The translations under genes were made by a program, and so were the position numbers. From assembly GCA_905331475.1 (NCBI GenBank), contig CAJNYU010000096.1, positions 1 to 64,000 on the forward strand: a stretch of DNA of 64,000 nucleotides, given 5' to 3'. This DNA is from Rotaria socialis. Taxonomy: Eukaryota; Rotifera; Eurotatoria; Philodinida; Philodinidae. Below the pieces are notes generated by a model. The model saw only the letters and a list, made by a program, of their open reading frames with translations. It was not told the DNA's origin and made no database searches. Each line of letters starts with the position of its first letter. Position 1 is the stretch's first letter. Of this stretch, positions 12,476 to 24,700 are shown one piece after another.

Positions 12476-12967
12476 ATGAGTACTTTAGTAGATCAGCATT
12501 GTGCCACAATTCGAGAACAAGTATCAATCATCACTGTCGAACAACTCAAAACTTCATTTGATGCATTCGTTTCCGAAATAAAGAAGTCCAATAGTCCCAC
12601 TGTGGATATTAAACTTATCAAACAAATCGTTCAAGTGTTGGTTCAATTTTCATCCCAGAATAGGCAGCTTGCCGATCCTGAACTTATCACACATTTACTC
12701 ATTATCATCCTACGTGATTCTATTCTTATCGATTATCTTCGCCAAAGACAAAATAAAGATATTCCACGTGAACTTTTATCTGATCTGTCAGCATTGTTTG
12801 AAAATATAAGCCGTCGTATCAATGATACCAATGTTTATTTATTCAAACAGCTCCTTTTCCATCTTGAGGGTGTACGTAGGGATGAGGCTCTCCTCATTAT
12901 ACCAGCAATCACATCTAAACCCACACCCACACCCATTTTTTGTTTTGTTTCCATAATAGTAATATGA
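12476..12967 (+). CDS. hypothetical alpha-helical protein
   Basis: A 163-residue open frame without introns. The composition is normal and strongly helical (heptad-like Leu/Ile pattern over residues 20-140), with charged segments and no signal peptide. The last 15 residues turn hydrophobic and Pro/Thr-rich and may be readthrough of an unseen donor. A TATA-like box lies about 35 bp upstream, and TTTCTAG occurs 13 nt before the ATG, so the message may be trans-spliced or have a leader intron. An open run at about 12991-13107 (from GATAAACAACAGC) might be a further exon. I do not recognise the family. Confidence 0.5.
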   Translation: MSTLVDQHCATIREQVSIITVEQLKTSFDAFVSEIKKSNSPTVDIKLIKQIVQVLVQFSSQNRQLADPELITHLLIIILRDSILIDYLRQRQNKDIPRELLSDLSALFENISRRINDTNVYLFKQLLFHLEGVRRDEALLIIPAITSKPTPTPIFCFVSIIVI

Positions 12968-13577
12968 AATGAATAAAATAAATATTAACGGATAAACAAC
13001 AGCAAACTACTATGGATGATCGACCATCAACAAAGACTTTCGTTTTATCACTTATTCCAGTTCTTGTTTTAGTTAGGAAGCTGATAGTTCAAAGAACTCT
13101 AGATCAGTAAGTTAGATGTACATATAATAAACATTTCAGTTCTCTAGATGAACAGAAATTATAATAAAACAATATTAATAATACATCTTCAGTTGTTATA
13201 CGATACCCTTTATATCCAATATATAAAAAAATGTCAGCGTGCCATTTTAAATACATTAGCAAATAACTAATGCATATAACTATATGCTGTTCATGAATCA
13301 ACATCAGTTGTATCTTATTACAGAAAAATATCGATGAAATGACCTTATTTACCTCCCTAAGAAGTTTTTAGATTACTTCAAAATAGTGCATAATATAGTA
13401 TTATTCACTGAAGTAAATATGGTTTCATATTCTTTCTAACAGATTATGGCAATATCGAAAGAATATGAAGCAATGTTGACGATAAGTAATTAGATCTCTT
13501 GAGATTTAAGACTTTCGAAATTAGTAAAAAAAATGTCGTTTTACATGTCACAGTACTCAGACAATAAATAGTCGAAA
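12968..13577. other. intergenic
   Basis: Apart from the possible extra exon at about 12991-13107, I see only AT-rich DNA. No repeat or RNA gene recognised. Confidence 0.4.
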
Positions 13578-13785
13578 ATGAATCGGAAATGTTGGATCAT
13601 CATTGCCATCATTATTACTTGCTTGATAATTGGCATAGTCACTTTTGGTCTCGTACTTAAATTTGTAATTCTTGCACCAAATGACTCGAAAATAAATATC
13701 ACCGAAACATCAACTACCGGGATAATTACAGAAACAAAAGCAACAGCAGCAACAACTATATCAGCAACAACGACACCGACAACGA

Positions 13786-13816
<31 letters not shown>

Positions 13817-14619
13817 AACGACAACGACAACCACAACGACAACGACAATGACATCAACGACAACACTAACAACAACAACAATGACAACTACTACTGTAAT
13901 TACTACCACTTCTGTTGCTACTAGTAGTACTGTTAGGATCACAGACCTAAATAAAACGACTGTTGCATCAGGTAATTTTTGACGAATGCTCTCTGCAAAC
14001 ACATCTTATTCTTTGTTTAGGTAAATCACAAGGTTGCTTTGCATCTAATGTTACTCTACGTCTAGCCAATGGGCACTCAAAACTAATTAGCTATATTCGC
14101 ACAGGTGATTTAGTTTTTGTCAAATGGAAAAATCAAGTCATAACAAGTCCGATCTTAGCTATTTTTCGACATTATCGAAGTTCAATCCGCTTTGTCGACA
14201 TTTATACTGCGGAGTCTAACATTCCTCTTCGTTTGACACCACTACATTCAATACTTGTTCTTTCAAAATATGATAAACATGAACGTTATGTTTTTGCTAA
14301 AGATGTCTCGATTGGTAGTCTAGTTCTCTCATCAGATTTAAGTCCATTAACGGTCATCGACGTGAAAGATGTGGTAATTTCTGATGACAGTGGCTATGCT
14401 GTATTGACAATGGAAGGTAATATTATTGCTAATGGTATTGTAGCTTCATGCTACGCAACTTATGATCATTCAATGATGCATATGATCACTACACCTTTGC
14501 GATGGTGGTTTCACATTCTTCTCGAATTACGCCAATTGATCGTGTTTGATTATTTGCAACAGATGACAAGCAATATTATTGTTTCTTTTGTTGATTTTTA
14601 CCTTCAATCAATTTATTAA
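13578..14619 (+). CDS. membrane-anchored Hint (Hedgehog-type autoprocessing) protein
   Basis: Two exons (13578-13971, 14021-14619; 49-bp intron) give 330 residues. Residues 7-31 form one hydrophobic signal-anchor helix. Residues about 45-125 are a threonine-dominated, mucin-like stalk. Residues 136-277 match the Hint domain of Hedgehog proteins: the Gly136-Cys137-Phe start (splice/cleavage Cys), GD at 160-161, TPLH (Thr204, His207, the TxxH catalytic pair), VFAKDVSIGSLVL, and the closing block NGIVASCYA (269-277). Hint domains cleave the chain before their first Cys through a thioester; in true Hedgehogs the N-part is then joined to cholesterol. The Asp used for cholesterol transfer in Hedgehog (in VILFMD) seems to be replaced here (ILAIF, then R/H), so hydrolysis or another acceptor is possible. 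There is no Hedge signalling domain. About 50 residues follow the Hint domain, with a further hydrophobic helix-like stretch. Confidence 0.85.
13770..13880. repeat. ACN-codon repeat coding the Thr stalk
   Basis: A degenerate (ACAACG)n-type run inside the first exon of the Hint gene, read as about 30 near-continuous threonines. The opposite strand shows a meaningless poly-valine frame. Length is probably variable between alleles. Confidence 0.85.
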
Positions 14620-14830
14620 AGTAATAATCAGACATGATAGTAGAAATTTACGATTATATGGCAATAAAATTTTATTCGGCAAGACTTTCTAAAGAAAATT
14701 TTCTTTTTTTATTCAACGACTAAAATATAAGCATCAACATGTTTTCTTTCTTACACTACTGTTGATCATGTGAAAAAGTTTTTAAAATTTTTACTTACAA
14801 TAAAAAATTCTATTCATTCGATGTGTGTTC

Positions 14831-15867
14831 CAGAGATCCGAAACTCGACGAGTTTCCCCGCCTCATGGCGAGGCGAGGCGGCATTCTTTGCACCGCCGCG
14901 AGTACGAGTTGATTTTTTTAACTCGCCGAGTCGACTCGCCTATACTGACAATGTCATATTTTTATGAATGAATGGTGAATCGATATCGAGATCTTAGAAT
15001 TTCACTGTAGATTTGTTGTTGGAGTATCTATTGGCGATGGAACATAACTAATCAAAAGAATGAATAACTAAACACATATTTATATAGTATGTTTGGGACA
15101 AAATTAAGATTCGACTAGACATACATTCATACAATGGAAATAAGTAAAATAAAAATAGAATAACTAATGTAATTAAACGCTACCCTTTTTCTTTTATAAA
15201 GATTTTATGAATCAAAATTTTTATAGTCTATTCCAGTTCCAGCAGTAGAAACTGTGGGCGTGGGATAGATAATTAAAATAATGAGGAACAAAACAACATC
15301 CTAAAGCTCCTGAAGTTCTATGTGTTTCTGCAAATCTGAGAGTTGTACGCTAGATCATCCTATAAGTCTATTTTCTATAAATCAAGAGCTCCGATTCCGT
15401 CATATCTCAGAATTCATGAGACCCGGACAGGTCTCTATCGGTACGATAACTGACACATAAGTTGTCTTTTTTCTTCATTTCATTACATTTTTGAGTAAAA
15501 CACATGGCTATTTGAATTTATATCTAGTCGAATCCTAATTTTCTCTCGGCAAAATCAGGATTCCCATGCTATCCGAAAAAAATCCTGGTCTGCATTTGAA
15601 TTCTAGTTCCGACCAGGCTAGATTAGGATTAGAATTTTCCTCTAAATATATATTTATCTATTCGATCTAGCCCACAGTCATTCCATTCTTGTAATTTTGT
15701 AGTTTTTAAACTTATTTATATGTATTAACAATACTTAATGAGATATAAAGAAATAAAAAATAGTACTCGTTGTAGGGACTGAGAAACTACCTAGAAAGAT
15801 CTTTCTTTAAGATAGATACTAGGCGAGGCGGGGCGAGTCATGTTTTTGGCTGACTCACAGATCTCTG
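14831..15867. mobile_element. possible hAT-like degenerate element
   Basis: The outermost words CAGAGATC (14831) and GATCTCTG (ending 15867) are inverted. Close inside both ends are GC-rich words rich in GCGAG/ACTCG (GGCGAGGCGAGGCGG at the left, GGCGAGGCGGGGCGAGTCA at the right), unlike the AT-rich surroundings. An inner inverted pair, AAGATTCGACTAGA (about 15108) and its complement near 15525, adds symmetry. No clear target duplication and no coding region. Confidence 0.38.
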
Positions 15868-16566
15868 CTTTCAACTATGATTTGTTAACTTTATTTACTC
15901 ACAAACTCGTGTTTGATTTTCTTAAGCATTCTAAATATCTGAATGTTACGCCTTCATATTTCCGATGTATTCCAATTGAGATTACTCTTACGAAATTGCT
16001 ATGATTGATCAATACTTATGAAAGAGAAGTTTTCTGCGACCAATATAATATTAGATTGCTAGTCATCTGCTATTTTGAGATATCCCACAGCGAGATATGA
16101 CTTAATAATCCATAAAAGTATTTCACAGTAGGTTCATGTGTATATTTTTTTTTTATTGTGTAAAACTATTATTATTAGTACAAAGTTAAAACAGAAAACC
16201 TTTCTCTCATTGGCGTTGCCGTTCAAAAGAAAATTAGTTCCAGTTAGTTTATCGGATTGTTATTCTGATAATATCATAAACTTTGGAACGTTAGTGTTAT
16301 CTTGTAACAGAACGAGTTTTTATTATTAAAAATGGCATCTTCTCTTTGCACAAAATAAGCATCTGACATGATAAATTATAAGAAACAATAGTCGTAATAC
16401 TAAGTACTTTGAATATGACTAAGGCCAAGAAAAAATATACTACACATAATTTGTAGGAATAAAATAACTGAGCATAAAACAAAGACACAACAAAGTCAAA
16501 GCGAGATATTTTCCTGAAAGACGAAATGATACAATTGAAAGATACGAATTCGAAGAATTTATTAAT
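15868..16566. other. intergenic, no gene seen
   Basis: AT-rich sequence downstream of the nucleotidyltransferase gene. Open frames here are short, hydrophobic and unconvincing. Confidence 0.45.
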
Positions 16567-17421
16567 TCATTGGCATATACATTGTTTTGTTGGTTTTTTC
16601 TTTTTTTGTACGTTATATTTTTCATAATATTCATTATGAATTCGTTCAAATGTACATTCAGTTACAGTATCGGAATTATTATTTTTTCCGTATTCATTTC
16701 TAAGATCGAAGGTTACGATCAACGAGCATAAGTCAACATGATCTAAAATAATAAAAACAGTGGTATAAATATTTTGCTTGAATAAGACAACAGCTTACCG
16801 ATCATTTTTTTGACAAGTGATTCTTTTCTCAAAGGACGTTCTAGGTAAGCTTTAATTTTTGTTAATACTAGAACTAAAAACAATCGCATATATAGTTGAT
16901 AGTATTCTATGGTGCTAGAAAATTTACTTGAAAGGTTACAAAAAATAATATGTTCTTCGTTTACAATCGTATTTTGTTCTGATGGATCAGGACCGTACAT
17001 AGGTGATATGAAAATATCAACTGGTAAGAAGTGTGTATGCCGAAATCTCGCTCATAAATTATCATCAAGTACGTTCGTATACTCAACGTCCAATAATATC
17101 TAAAATATTCAGAAATATACACTCTGTATAATTGTTAATGGCCAAAAAGATCTCACATTCATGAATTTAATAAAATACATGAAAACTTACACATACTTGC
17201 TTCGCTTTTTGAAAATCAGCCTCTGCTACTATGATATCAATGTCCATTGTGTTCCGAACTATACCATGAAAGATTAAAGCATAACCACCAACAATGTAAT
17301 AAGAGACATTGTGACGTTTAAATAATTCACTAAATCGAATGACACTCCTGTGCAAAAGCCCGTTATGTGTATTGAAATGCATGGCGTTATCAAAAATATC
17401 TGCGAGAGATAAAGATGACAT
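16567..17421 (-). pseudogene. nucleotidyltransferase-fold gene, apparently broken
   Basis: Four exons (17421-17197, 17099-16928, 16873-16799, 16742-16567) with introns of 97, 54 and 56 bp join in consistent phase to about 215 codons. The first exon has YYIVGGYALIFHG followed by R-T-MDIDIIV, the pattern of nucleotidyltransferase-fold proteins: GG loop and D-x-D metal site. A third acidic strand (VDIFIS) follows, then the helical KIKAYLERP and GDHVDL segments that recur in bacterial and fungal stand-alone members. Such enzymes move a nucleotide to protein, RNA or a small molecule; the substrate is unknown. The coding sequence seems to be interrupted once, so it is probably no longer functional, or the assembly carries an error. 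The patchy spread of the family outside animals makes transfer from microbes thinkable, but the introns show long residence. Confidence 0.7.
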
Positions 17422-18448
17422 TATTAATATTATATAAAGCAACGGTGAAAATGGAGGACTATTTATATGCACAATATCAGATGAACAATAACGATAATTT
17501 AAAGAAATAACCGCCAGATGCAATAAATAATTAGTCTAATTCTCAGTCAGCGACGAACACAAATAGTCGCCAAATAGAATATGTATAGTCAGTCTATCAA
17601 GTGGTCAATATCAAACAAAATAGCTAATATAACGAACGAAAAAGAAACGAATCCATAAAGCAATGACATGAGAGGGTGCTCGTTTATCTGATTGTTTTCG
17701 TCTCTTGTATAGAGGTGTCAACCGTACGGCTAAGCCACCGCAGCCATCAAATTACTGGTAATTTTAAGAATTTTTGCGGAGTCGTTGCACCGCTGCAAGG
17801 GATAAAAGTTTCTGTGTTCGAATTAAAACAAAACAAAGATCTTTTAATGATCCCAAGGCTATTTCAGCCATCAATACTCGTAGAATAAGTAGCGACTTGA
17901 ATAAATAAGAATTTCTCGTTCTCAAAAGAATATTCTAATTTTTAACTTAGCCGTCGCCGCCGGCGCGTAAATACTTGTAAATATCAGCTGGCGCCACCGT
18001 TGTGAAAAATAATTTAAGAATTTGTAGAAGCCGCCGCTGAAGACATTACTCATTCAAAAAACGAGCTGCTGGAAATGTCCAAAAATTGAAAATTGTTTCT
18101 CACCGCCGTTCAACCCTTCGGCTGATATCTGCTGTTAGAAACTGTGGCACAGAGTAGATTACTTTCTTGAAGCTGCTTGTAGCGCCATCTATGCATTGTT
18201 TTTATTTTAAGTAAATTAAACGAAAGAATTATTTTAAAATTAAAATCAAAATAATAACCATAAAAGAAAAAAATTTGGATAATCTTTTTGTGTCTATATT
18301 TTATTCCTATCGAGACAAATATAAGACACAAATGGCGACACGATTATGGTTTCGCTCGCTCTCGTTTTTTTTTCTATTGAAGGACATGTACAAAAAAAAA
18401 GAAAATTTTGAAAGTATTCTGTTTCTCTTGTTGCCTTTAGATTGATTC
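17422..18448. other. intergenic with GC-rich pockets
   Basis: AT-rich DNA is broken by short GCC/GGC-rich pockets at about 17725-17800, 17940-18000, 18030-18060 and 18100-18130, which look like degenerate transposon DNA without clear ends. At 18182-18195 lies the word AGCGCCATCTATG. At 18430-18440 TTGCCTTTAG gives a splice-acceptor-like site 8 nt before the next gene's ATG. Confidence 0.4.
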
Positions 18449-19992
18449 ATGAGTAGTTCAGTTCATTCCCCTTCTTCTACTTCTTCTGATGTGGTGCTTG
18501 CACCTCATCCCTTAAATCACGTCAATCACAATCACACAGAATCATCCTCAACAACAAAAACACTTAAACGAAGTCGATCACCTAGTTTAACACGAGACGA
18601 TAACAATGAAACAAATGATTCTATAACAACTACAAATACGCCATCAAAAAAAAGTCGAAAGAAAAGAAATACAACAGATATTGATCAGAGTTTAGGGTTA
18701 GTGTTTAATATTTTACTTTTAAAATAAATTTTTTTTATGTTTGATTAGACTACATTTATCGGCGGATAAATTGCATATATATCAATGGCCAATTGATGAA
18801 CCTCATGCCGATTTACATGTTTTACAAGAACAAATATGTGATTATCTATCACTGAAATCTTTTAAAAGAAAATATCCAGGTTTGGTTTTTATTTAGACAA
18901 AGTTATTGTTTGACTATAAATGATTTATTTATTTTTATAGATATCTGTCGCAGAATTGTTGATTTACACGAAAGAGAATATTTAAAAGCACAACATGTTG
19001 TAACTGAAACACAATGTGATCTTGGTTTGACAGCACTAAAACTTGATGAAGTGCTGCAACTTATGTCCACTGATTATCCAGAAAAATGTCATGTAAGAAT
19101 TTTGTACTACCTGCTTGAATCATCAAGAATGAAAGCCACTAAACCACGGTTCAGTCTAGAGTGACAACCAGTCATAGTTAGAAGAGAAAATATTCAGCGA
19201 TGAAACTAACGCTATGTCAAAAAGTAGTGCTACTCTTTTTTGTATCTCTCCATATTTTATTTGGAAAAAGCGATATAGACCGAGGAATATAATGCTTCTA
19301 TTTAAAAAGAAACAAATTCAATTTTTCATTTCATCTTATTTCTAGCAATTCAATCATGTATGGCAAGAAAAACGTCGTACAATCTTAGCTGCAACTAATA
19401 CAAAGTCTAATCATAATGCAACTAGTAGTACAACTACGCTTTTATCTGCATCTATATCTAATCAATTATCTTCATCATCCTCTACATCAATTGCTCAATC
19501 GACGACTTCACTTGATAATGGAGATAAAAATCGTTCATCTGTATGTTTTATTGATTTCTCTGAGCACGTTTTTATTCTGATTCTTTTAGAAATTATCAAA
19601 TACTGTTCGACAAGAATTAATACGATCAACTGTTGAATTTAATAATCAATTACAACGCGAACGACTTCAAGAACGTAAAGCCTGTTTTGATCTACAGACT
19701 ATGGTTTGTCTTTCTATTTCGTCCCTACTTTTTTTTTCATATTCAACATTTCTTCTAGCAAATTCATTATCCAGCAAATCGACAATTTCGTTTACCATCT
19801 TATTTAACTCAAGTTGGCTCTTATCCATTAGCACTCGTACCCGGACAATACCAAGATTCATATATTAAATATAAACCTGAAGAACTTAAATATATGCCTA
19901 TTAATACGGCAATATACCACTATCCAAAACCACTTTCACTTGTTCATACGGATCGCTTTTCGCAACAGGTAAAAATGATGGACGTATCATTT

Positions 19993-20023
<31 letters not shown>

Positions 20024-21343
20024 ATATATATATATACAGACGAACAACTATTCTAGACATTCTATGAAAGGTCATTCAACAAGAAAGGCAATATTTTGAT
20101 CAAGTTCTTTCGTTTTTACTTGTTTTTTCTCAAATGAAAACAATGAGTTTAATATATATATAGATTGGATGGAAGAGAACCTAAACATAGCTACTCTCTA
20201 TTGTTGTTCTTTTTCTTAAGAACCCTCGATAAATATTTCTCTATAAATAAAATTTCATTCATCTCAAAAAAAAAATATAAACATTTTTAGAAATGAAAAT
20301 ATGTTTATATTTAATCTATCGAACTAACACATGATCGTCATCCTAACAATTTCTTTCTTTCTAGGGAGCATCAAGTGATGAAGAAGATGAAGTCACTACG
20401 ACTACTAAACTGCCAATATCAACACCACAATCACCTTTATTAGTCAATGGAATCGGTAGTAATGGTCCATCATCAGTTCGTTTAACAAAACCCTCTACAC
20501 CGATCTCAGTGAACAGTCATTCGAATCTATGTCATATGTGTAAAACAGCAGACGATGAAAACGATGAAGAATTCGTTACATGTACAAGTTGTCATCATCG
20601 GTATCATCCTGTTTGTCTTGATGTTAACGCAGAAATGTTAACTATTATTAAAACATATCCATGGCAATGTATTGATTGTAAAAGTTGTGCAAAATGTAAT
20701 ACAACACATGATGAAGTAAGAATCCTATTGATCATTCGAACTTGAAAACAGACAGAATATGAAGATAATTATGGCCTACAAGAAAAATCTCTACATAGTC
20801 AATTTCGAAATGTTGCATTTTTCTTTCAGGCTAATATGATGTTCTGCGATCGATGTGACCGTGGTTATCATTCTTATTGTGCTGGTCTCGAAGCCATTCC
20901 AGATGGATCATGGCAATGTTCAGCTTGTGATCCACCAGCTCCTCTTCCTCCTCCTCCATCAACTTCACCAACACCAACAACCAAAGGAAAACGAGGTCGA
21001 CCTTCTAGTACAAAGTAAAACTTTTCATTATTCTCATCGTAACAATTTTAATCTTCTATCTTCTAGTCGTTCGTCTCCTCGTCAACAACCAACAACTTCT
21101 CCTAAATCAGAACTTCTTCCAACTCGTGTATCGTCTCGTCGCAGTCATAAAATTCTATCGACACCATTATCTCCATCGAATAATATAAATCATTCATCAA
21201 ATTCTTCTTCAGCTGATGTACAATCTAATACGAACAGTCCTTCTGTGAATCTCATCCTAAGTCGGCATCAACAGCAATGGACTACAACCACTAGTAATAA
21301 TAATAATAATAATAATACTATCACATCGACTAATCAAAGATAG
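18449..21343 (+). CDS. PHF10: PHF10/BAF45A-like PBAF chromatin-remodelling subunit
   Basis: Nine exons (18449-18696, 18749-18879, 18941-19092, 19346-19540, 19590-19703, 19759-19968, 20365-20715, 20830-21014, 21067-21343) join in phase to 620 residues. Residues 1-80 are a Ser/Thr-rich basic tail. Residues about 83-180 ([12 protein letters not shown], then [12 protein letters not shown]) form the SAY-type region typical of PHF10 and fly SAYP. A proline-rich conserved part follows ([19 protein letters not shown]). Residues about 406-505 hold tandem PHD fingers ([22 protein letters not shown], then [21 protein letters not shown]). The C-terminus is low complexity with a basic KGKRGRP hook. The known role is in the PBAF form of SWI/SNF, reading histone tails in the nucleus. 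The order SAY then double PHD separates it from DPF1-3, which carry a Requiem domain instead. Confidence 0.9.
19995..20038. repeat. (TC)n then (TA)n microsatellite
   Basis: A compound dinucleotide run in intron 6 of the PHF10-like gene: a TC tract directly followed by TGTATATATATATATATA. No function visible. Confidence 0.9.
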
Positions 21344-21739
21344 AAAAAATAAATAAATCAACTTGATCAAATAATTCAAAACTGCACTTTGTTCTTGTAT
21401 ATTTCAATTCTCTTTTTTTTTGTGTTTCGTCTCTCAACTACCTAGATTAGGTAGTCGGATATTCCATGTTTATTTGTTTCTTTTCTACGTAAATAGTAGA
21501 GCGAGAAATATATGTATGAACCAAAAATAAAAAAACTATTCTGTATTCTATTTTCTCTTACTATTCTTCTCTACTTACCAAATATACACTTGCATAAATT
21601 CTATACATATATACATATATGTATATAAATAAACGACAAAGTCTTTGGAATTTTGTTTATATATCTATTTTATTTAAAAAAGAAAAAACTGAAAAGTATA
21701 ATACGAAATCATTTAATTGAATATATGTCTTACTCTAGA

Positions 21740-24700
21740 ATGTCAACAACTTCTACGCAACAAGTTCGTCCAGTGATTGAATGTTTTTGTCAGATAATAT
21801 CTTTACATGGATTTACATCGATTACACCAGAAATATTTCGTCTTGCAAAATTTAATCGAAATGAAGCAGTAAGATTTCGTTAATATCTGAATGAAATAAA
21901 TCAATTATTTAGACGATTCCATTATGGCGTTTAATATTTGAAATAATTCACTATGATCCAACAAGAAATAGTCAACAAGAAAGCATTAATAAATTTGATC
22001 AAACATCAAAAGGTACAATTATGTTCAGATTCGATGCATCACTTATGAATTAGTCTTCAAATATCTCGAAGAGTTTCTAGTATACTAAAGATCTTTATTC
22101 ATACACATGAGGCATTACTTGAGTGACTGCTAAACAAAATCAGAAGGATTTATTGTTCGACTAGAGTGTGTATGTCCTAAAGCCGACTGAATTAAGGATC
22201 GAGTTCTAGTGGGGCTACATTTTTTTCGATCCGGGTGATTCTAGTCTCACATTTAAAATGGTCCCTCAATACTAGCATTTTTGTTTTATTTCTTCACTGT
22301 GCTCGAAGGTACGCGAGTCTTCCTTCTGACGGGACTAATGTCCATTTCAAAGTAAAAGAAGAGTGATTGTTTTTTAAATAACTTTCGAACAGTGATAGCT
22401 ATCGATCTGCGGTTTTCACCATTGGACAGAGAAATGTTGGGGCCAGATTTCACTGCAAAAATTTGATTGGTTCACATTGGACCACTTAAATGAAATCTCA
22501 ACGGACATTTTGTAAACAATATTTTGAACGCAATTCTGATACTGTTATGGATTTTACCATGACAATTCGGTAGAAAAAAGTGTTCTCCGTCGATCTAGAC
22601 AAGACCCAACTTTTTATCACACTTACTTGAGGAGTTAAACGGGTTTTATTGAGGCCCCTGATTTCGGCCAATTCACGAAAAATCGTTCGGAAAACGATCT
22701 TGGAAGGCGTAATTCATCACACTGAGTTTAGTAGAAATGTTTATTTTTTGATCCGAAATAAATTAACGATATAATTTTAATATTCTTAAAATTATGCCTC
22801 CAGTCGGTAGATGGCGCTAGAATGTGAAATTTGAAGAATATTATAATTATATCGTTAATTTATTTCGGATCGAAAAATAAACATTTCTACTAAACTCAGC
22901 GTGGTAAATTACGCCTTCCAAGATCATTCTTACTTGACTTGGCCGAAGTCGGGGGCCTCAGTAAAACCCGTTTAACTCCTCAAGTAAGTGTGATAGAAAG
23001 TTGGGCCTTGTCTAGATCGACGGAGACCACTTTTTTCTACCGAATTGTCATGGTAAAATCCATAACAGTATCAGAATTGCGTTCAAAATATTGTTTACAA
23101 AATGTCCGTTGAGATTTCATTTAAGTGGTCCAATGTGAACCAATCAAATTTTTGCAGTGAAATCTGGCCCCAAAATTTCTCTGTCCAATGGTGAAAACCG
23201 CAGATCGATAGCTATCACTGTTCGAAAGTTATTTAAAAAACAATCACCCTTGTGTTAATTTGCAATGGACGTTAGTTTACCCCAGCAGAGCAAAGTTCAC
23301 GTACGCTCTATTTTTTGAGAATACACTTTGTATTCTTTTGAAGTACACTCTGAAAATAAAATTTTTGGCTTAGCAGGATGTACGCGTACAGTGTGCTTCG
23401 AAATCTTATTAAAAATACTGGTTTACCGATCTCGATACTATTGTTATGCATACTAATTTTGTCGCTATTGAAAACAGAGAGCTGTAAAGTATGTTTAAGT
23501 TAACTGTATTCTTTTTGTTTTTTACTTAGATGTATTGGTCGAAATGATAAAAAGTAATCTATTTACATGTGGTTATACTTATGAATATTTTTTAACGCTT
23601 GATAATAAAATGGAACAAGGTAGTCAACAATTATTGATTTGTCTCGGTTGGCTTATTTATCAAAGTAAATTAATTGAGAAAAGCATGGAAAAATGCTTAA
23701 ATTCAGATTCTATAATTGATTACGATGATACAAGTTCACTTTATCAAGTAATTATATTGCATTGATTTCATCTTTCGGTAAATTACATGATTTTGTATTA
23801 GAGCAATAAAATTGAACGTACAAAATCTTCTCCATTGGAAAAAGATCTTGTTGGGCAAGTTAAACAAGCCATGCGCGTGAATTCTAAATTACGTTTCAGT
23901 TTACGTCGTCTTCATGGGCTCGTTATTGAAAATACTAATTTACAACATCAAGTAAAGTCTAGTCTATTTCGTGTTTGTCTACATTTAAAAATTGATTCAT
24001 ATTTTAGATACATGGATTTCATAATATGTCATCATTTGAAGCACATCTATGTCAACATCCTCATCTTTTATCACATGTAAATTGATTTGGTTTTTGATTA
24101 ACTGAAAATTTCATTTATTTATTTTCTTAAGTATATGATTGAACTTGAGAATGAAAATCGTAAATTAAATTTATTTCTATTCTGGAATGAACATCAAGAT
24201 GTATTTTGGAAATGGATGGTCAGTTAAATGAATGATTCATTTTTCTATTATTAAAAAATTGAACTTTTATAGGAGAGTGTACTCGATCAAGAAACAACAG
24301 TAGAAGAAGGTGAAGAGGAAATTGATGATAAATATGAACCATTGCGCCAAGTTGATCGTCAACGATTAGAAGCTGAAAAACAAAAATTCAATGCAGCTAT
24401 TGATACTCTTGATGGTGCACTTGTACGACTCGAACAATTATGGATATCAAATGTGAGTAATATTTCTATGTTGCAAAACCAGAAGTTGAGAGATCGAGTA
24501 GATTTCACTATTTTCCTCATCCACACCGAAGGGTTCAGCGGCGAAAGTTTTTTATTCAGAGAAGTTTTTATCCTCAAGAATTCTCTTGATTTTGGGTGCG
24601 AATCGACCTAGGTAATCGCAGGATTATACAGTTATGTAAAACTAGTTTCGGGACTAAAACAAATGCAGTCTCACACATATACACCTGGGATCGATTGCTT

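Noticed and set aside
13541-14002. 153-codon minus-strand frame with a poly-valine core
   Set aside because: It is the complement of the threonine-codon repeat of the Hint gene and has no independent support.
17700-18130. Possible hAT element starting TAGAGGTGTCAACC
   Set aside because: No matching inverted right end or duplication was found; only scattered GCC-rich pockets.
20855-21343. 162-codon plus-strand frame as a separate gene
   Set aside because: Its second part is exon 9 of the PHF10-like gene; the first part is out of frame with the PHD exon.
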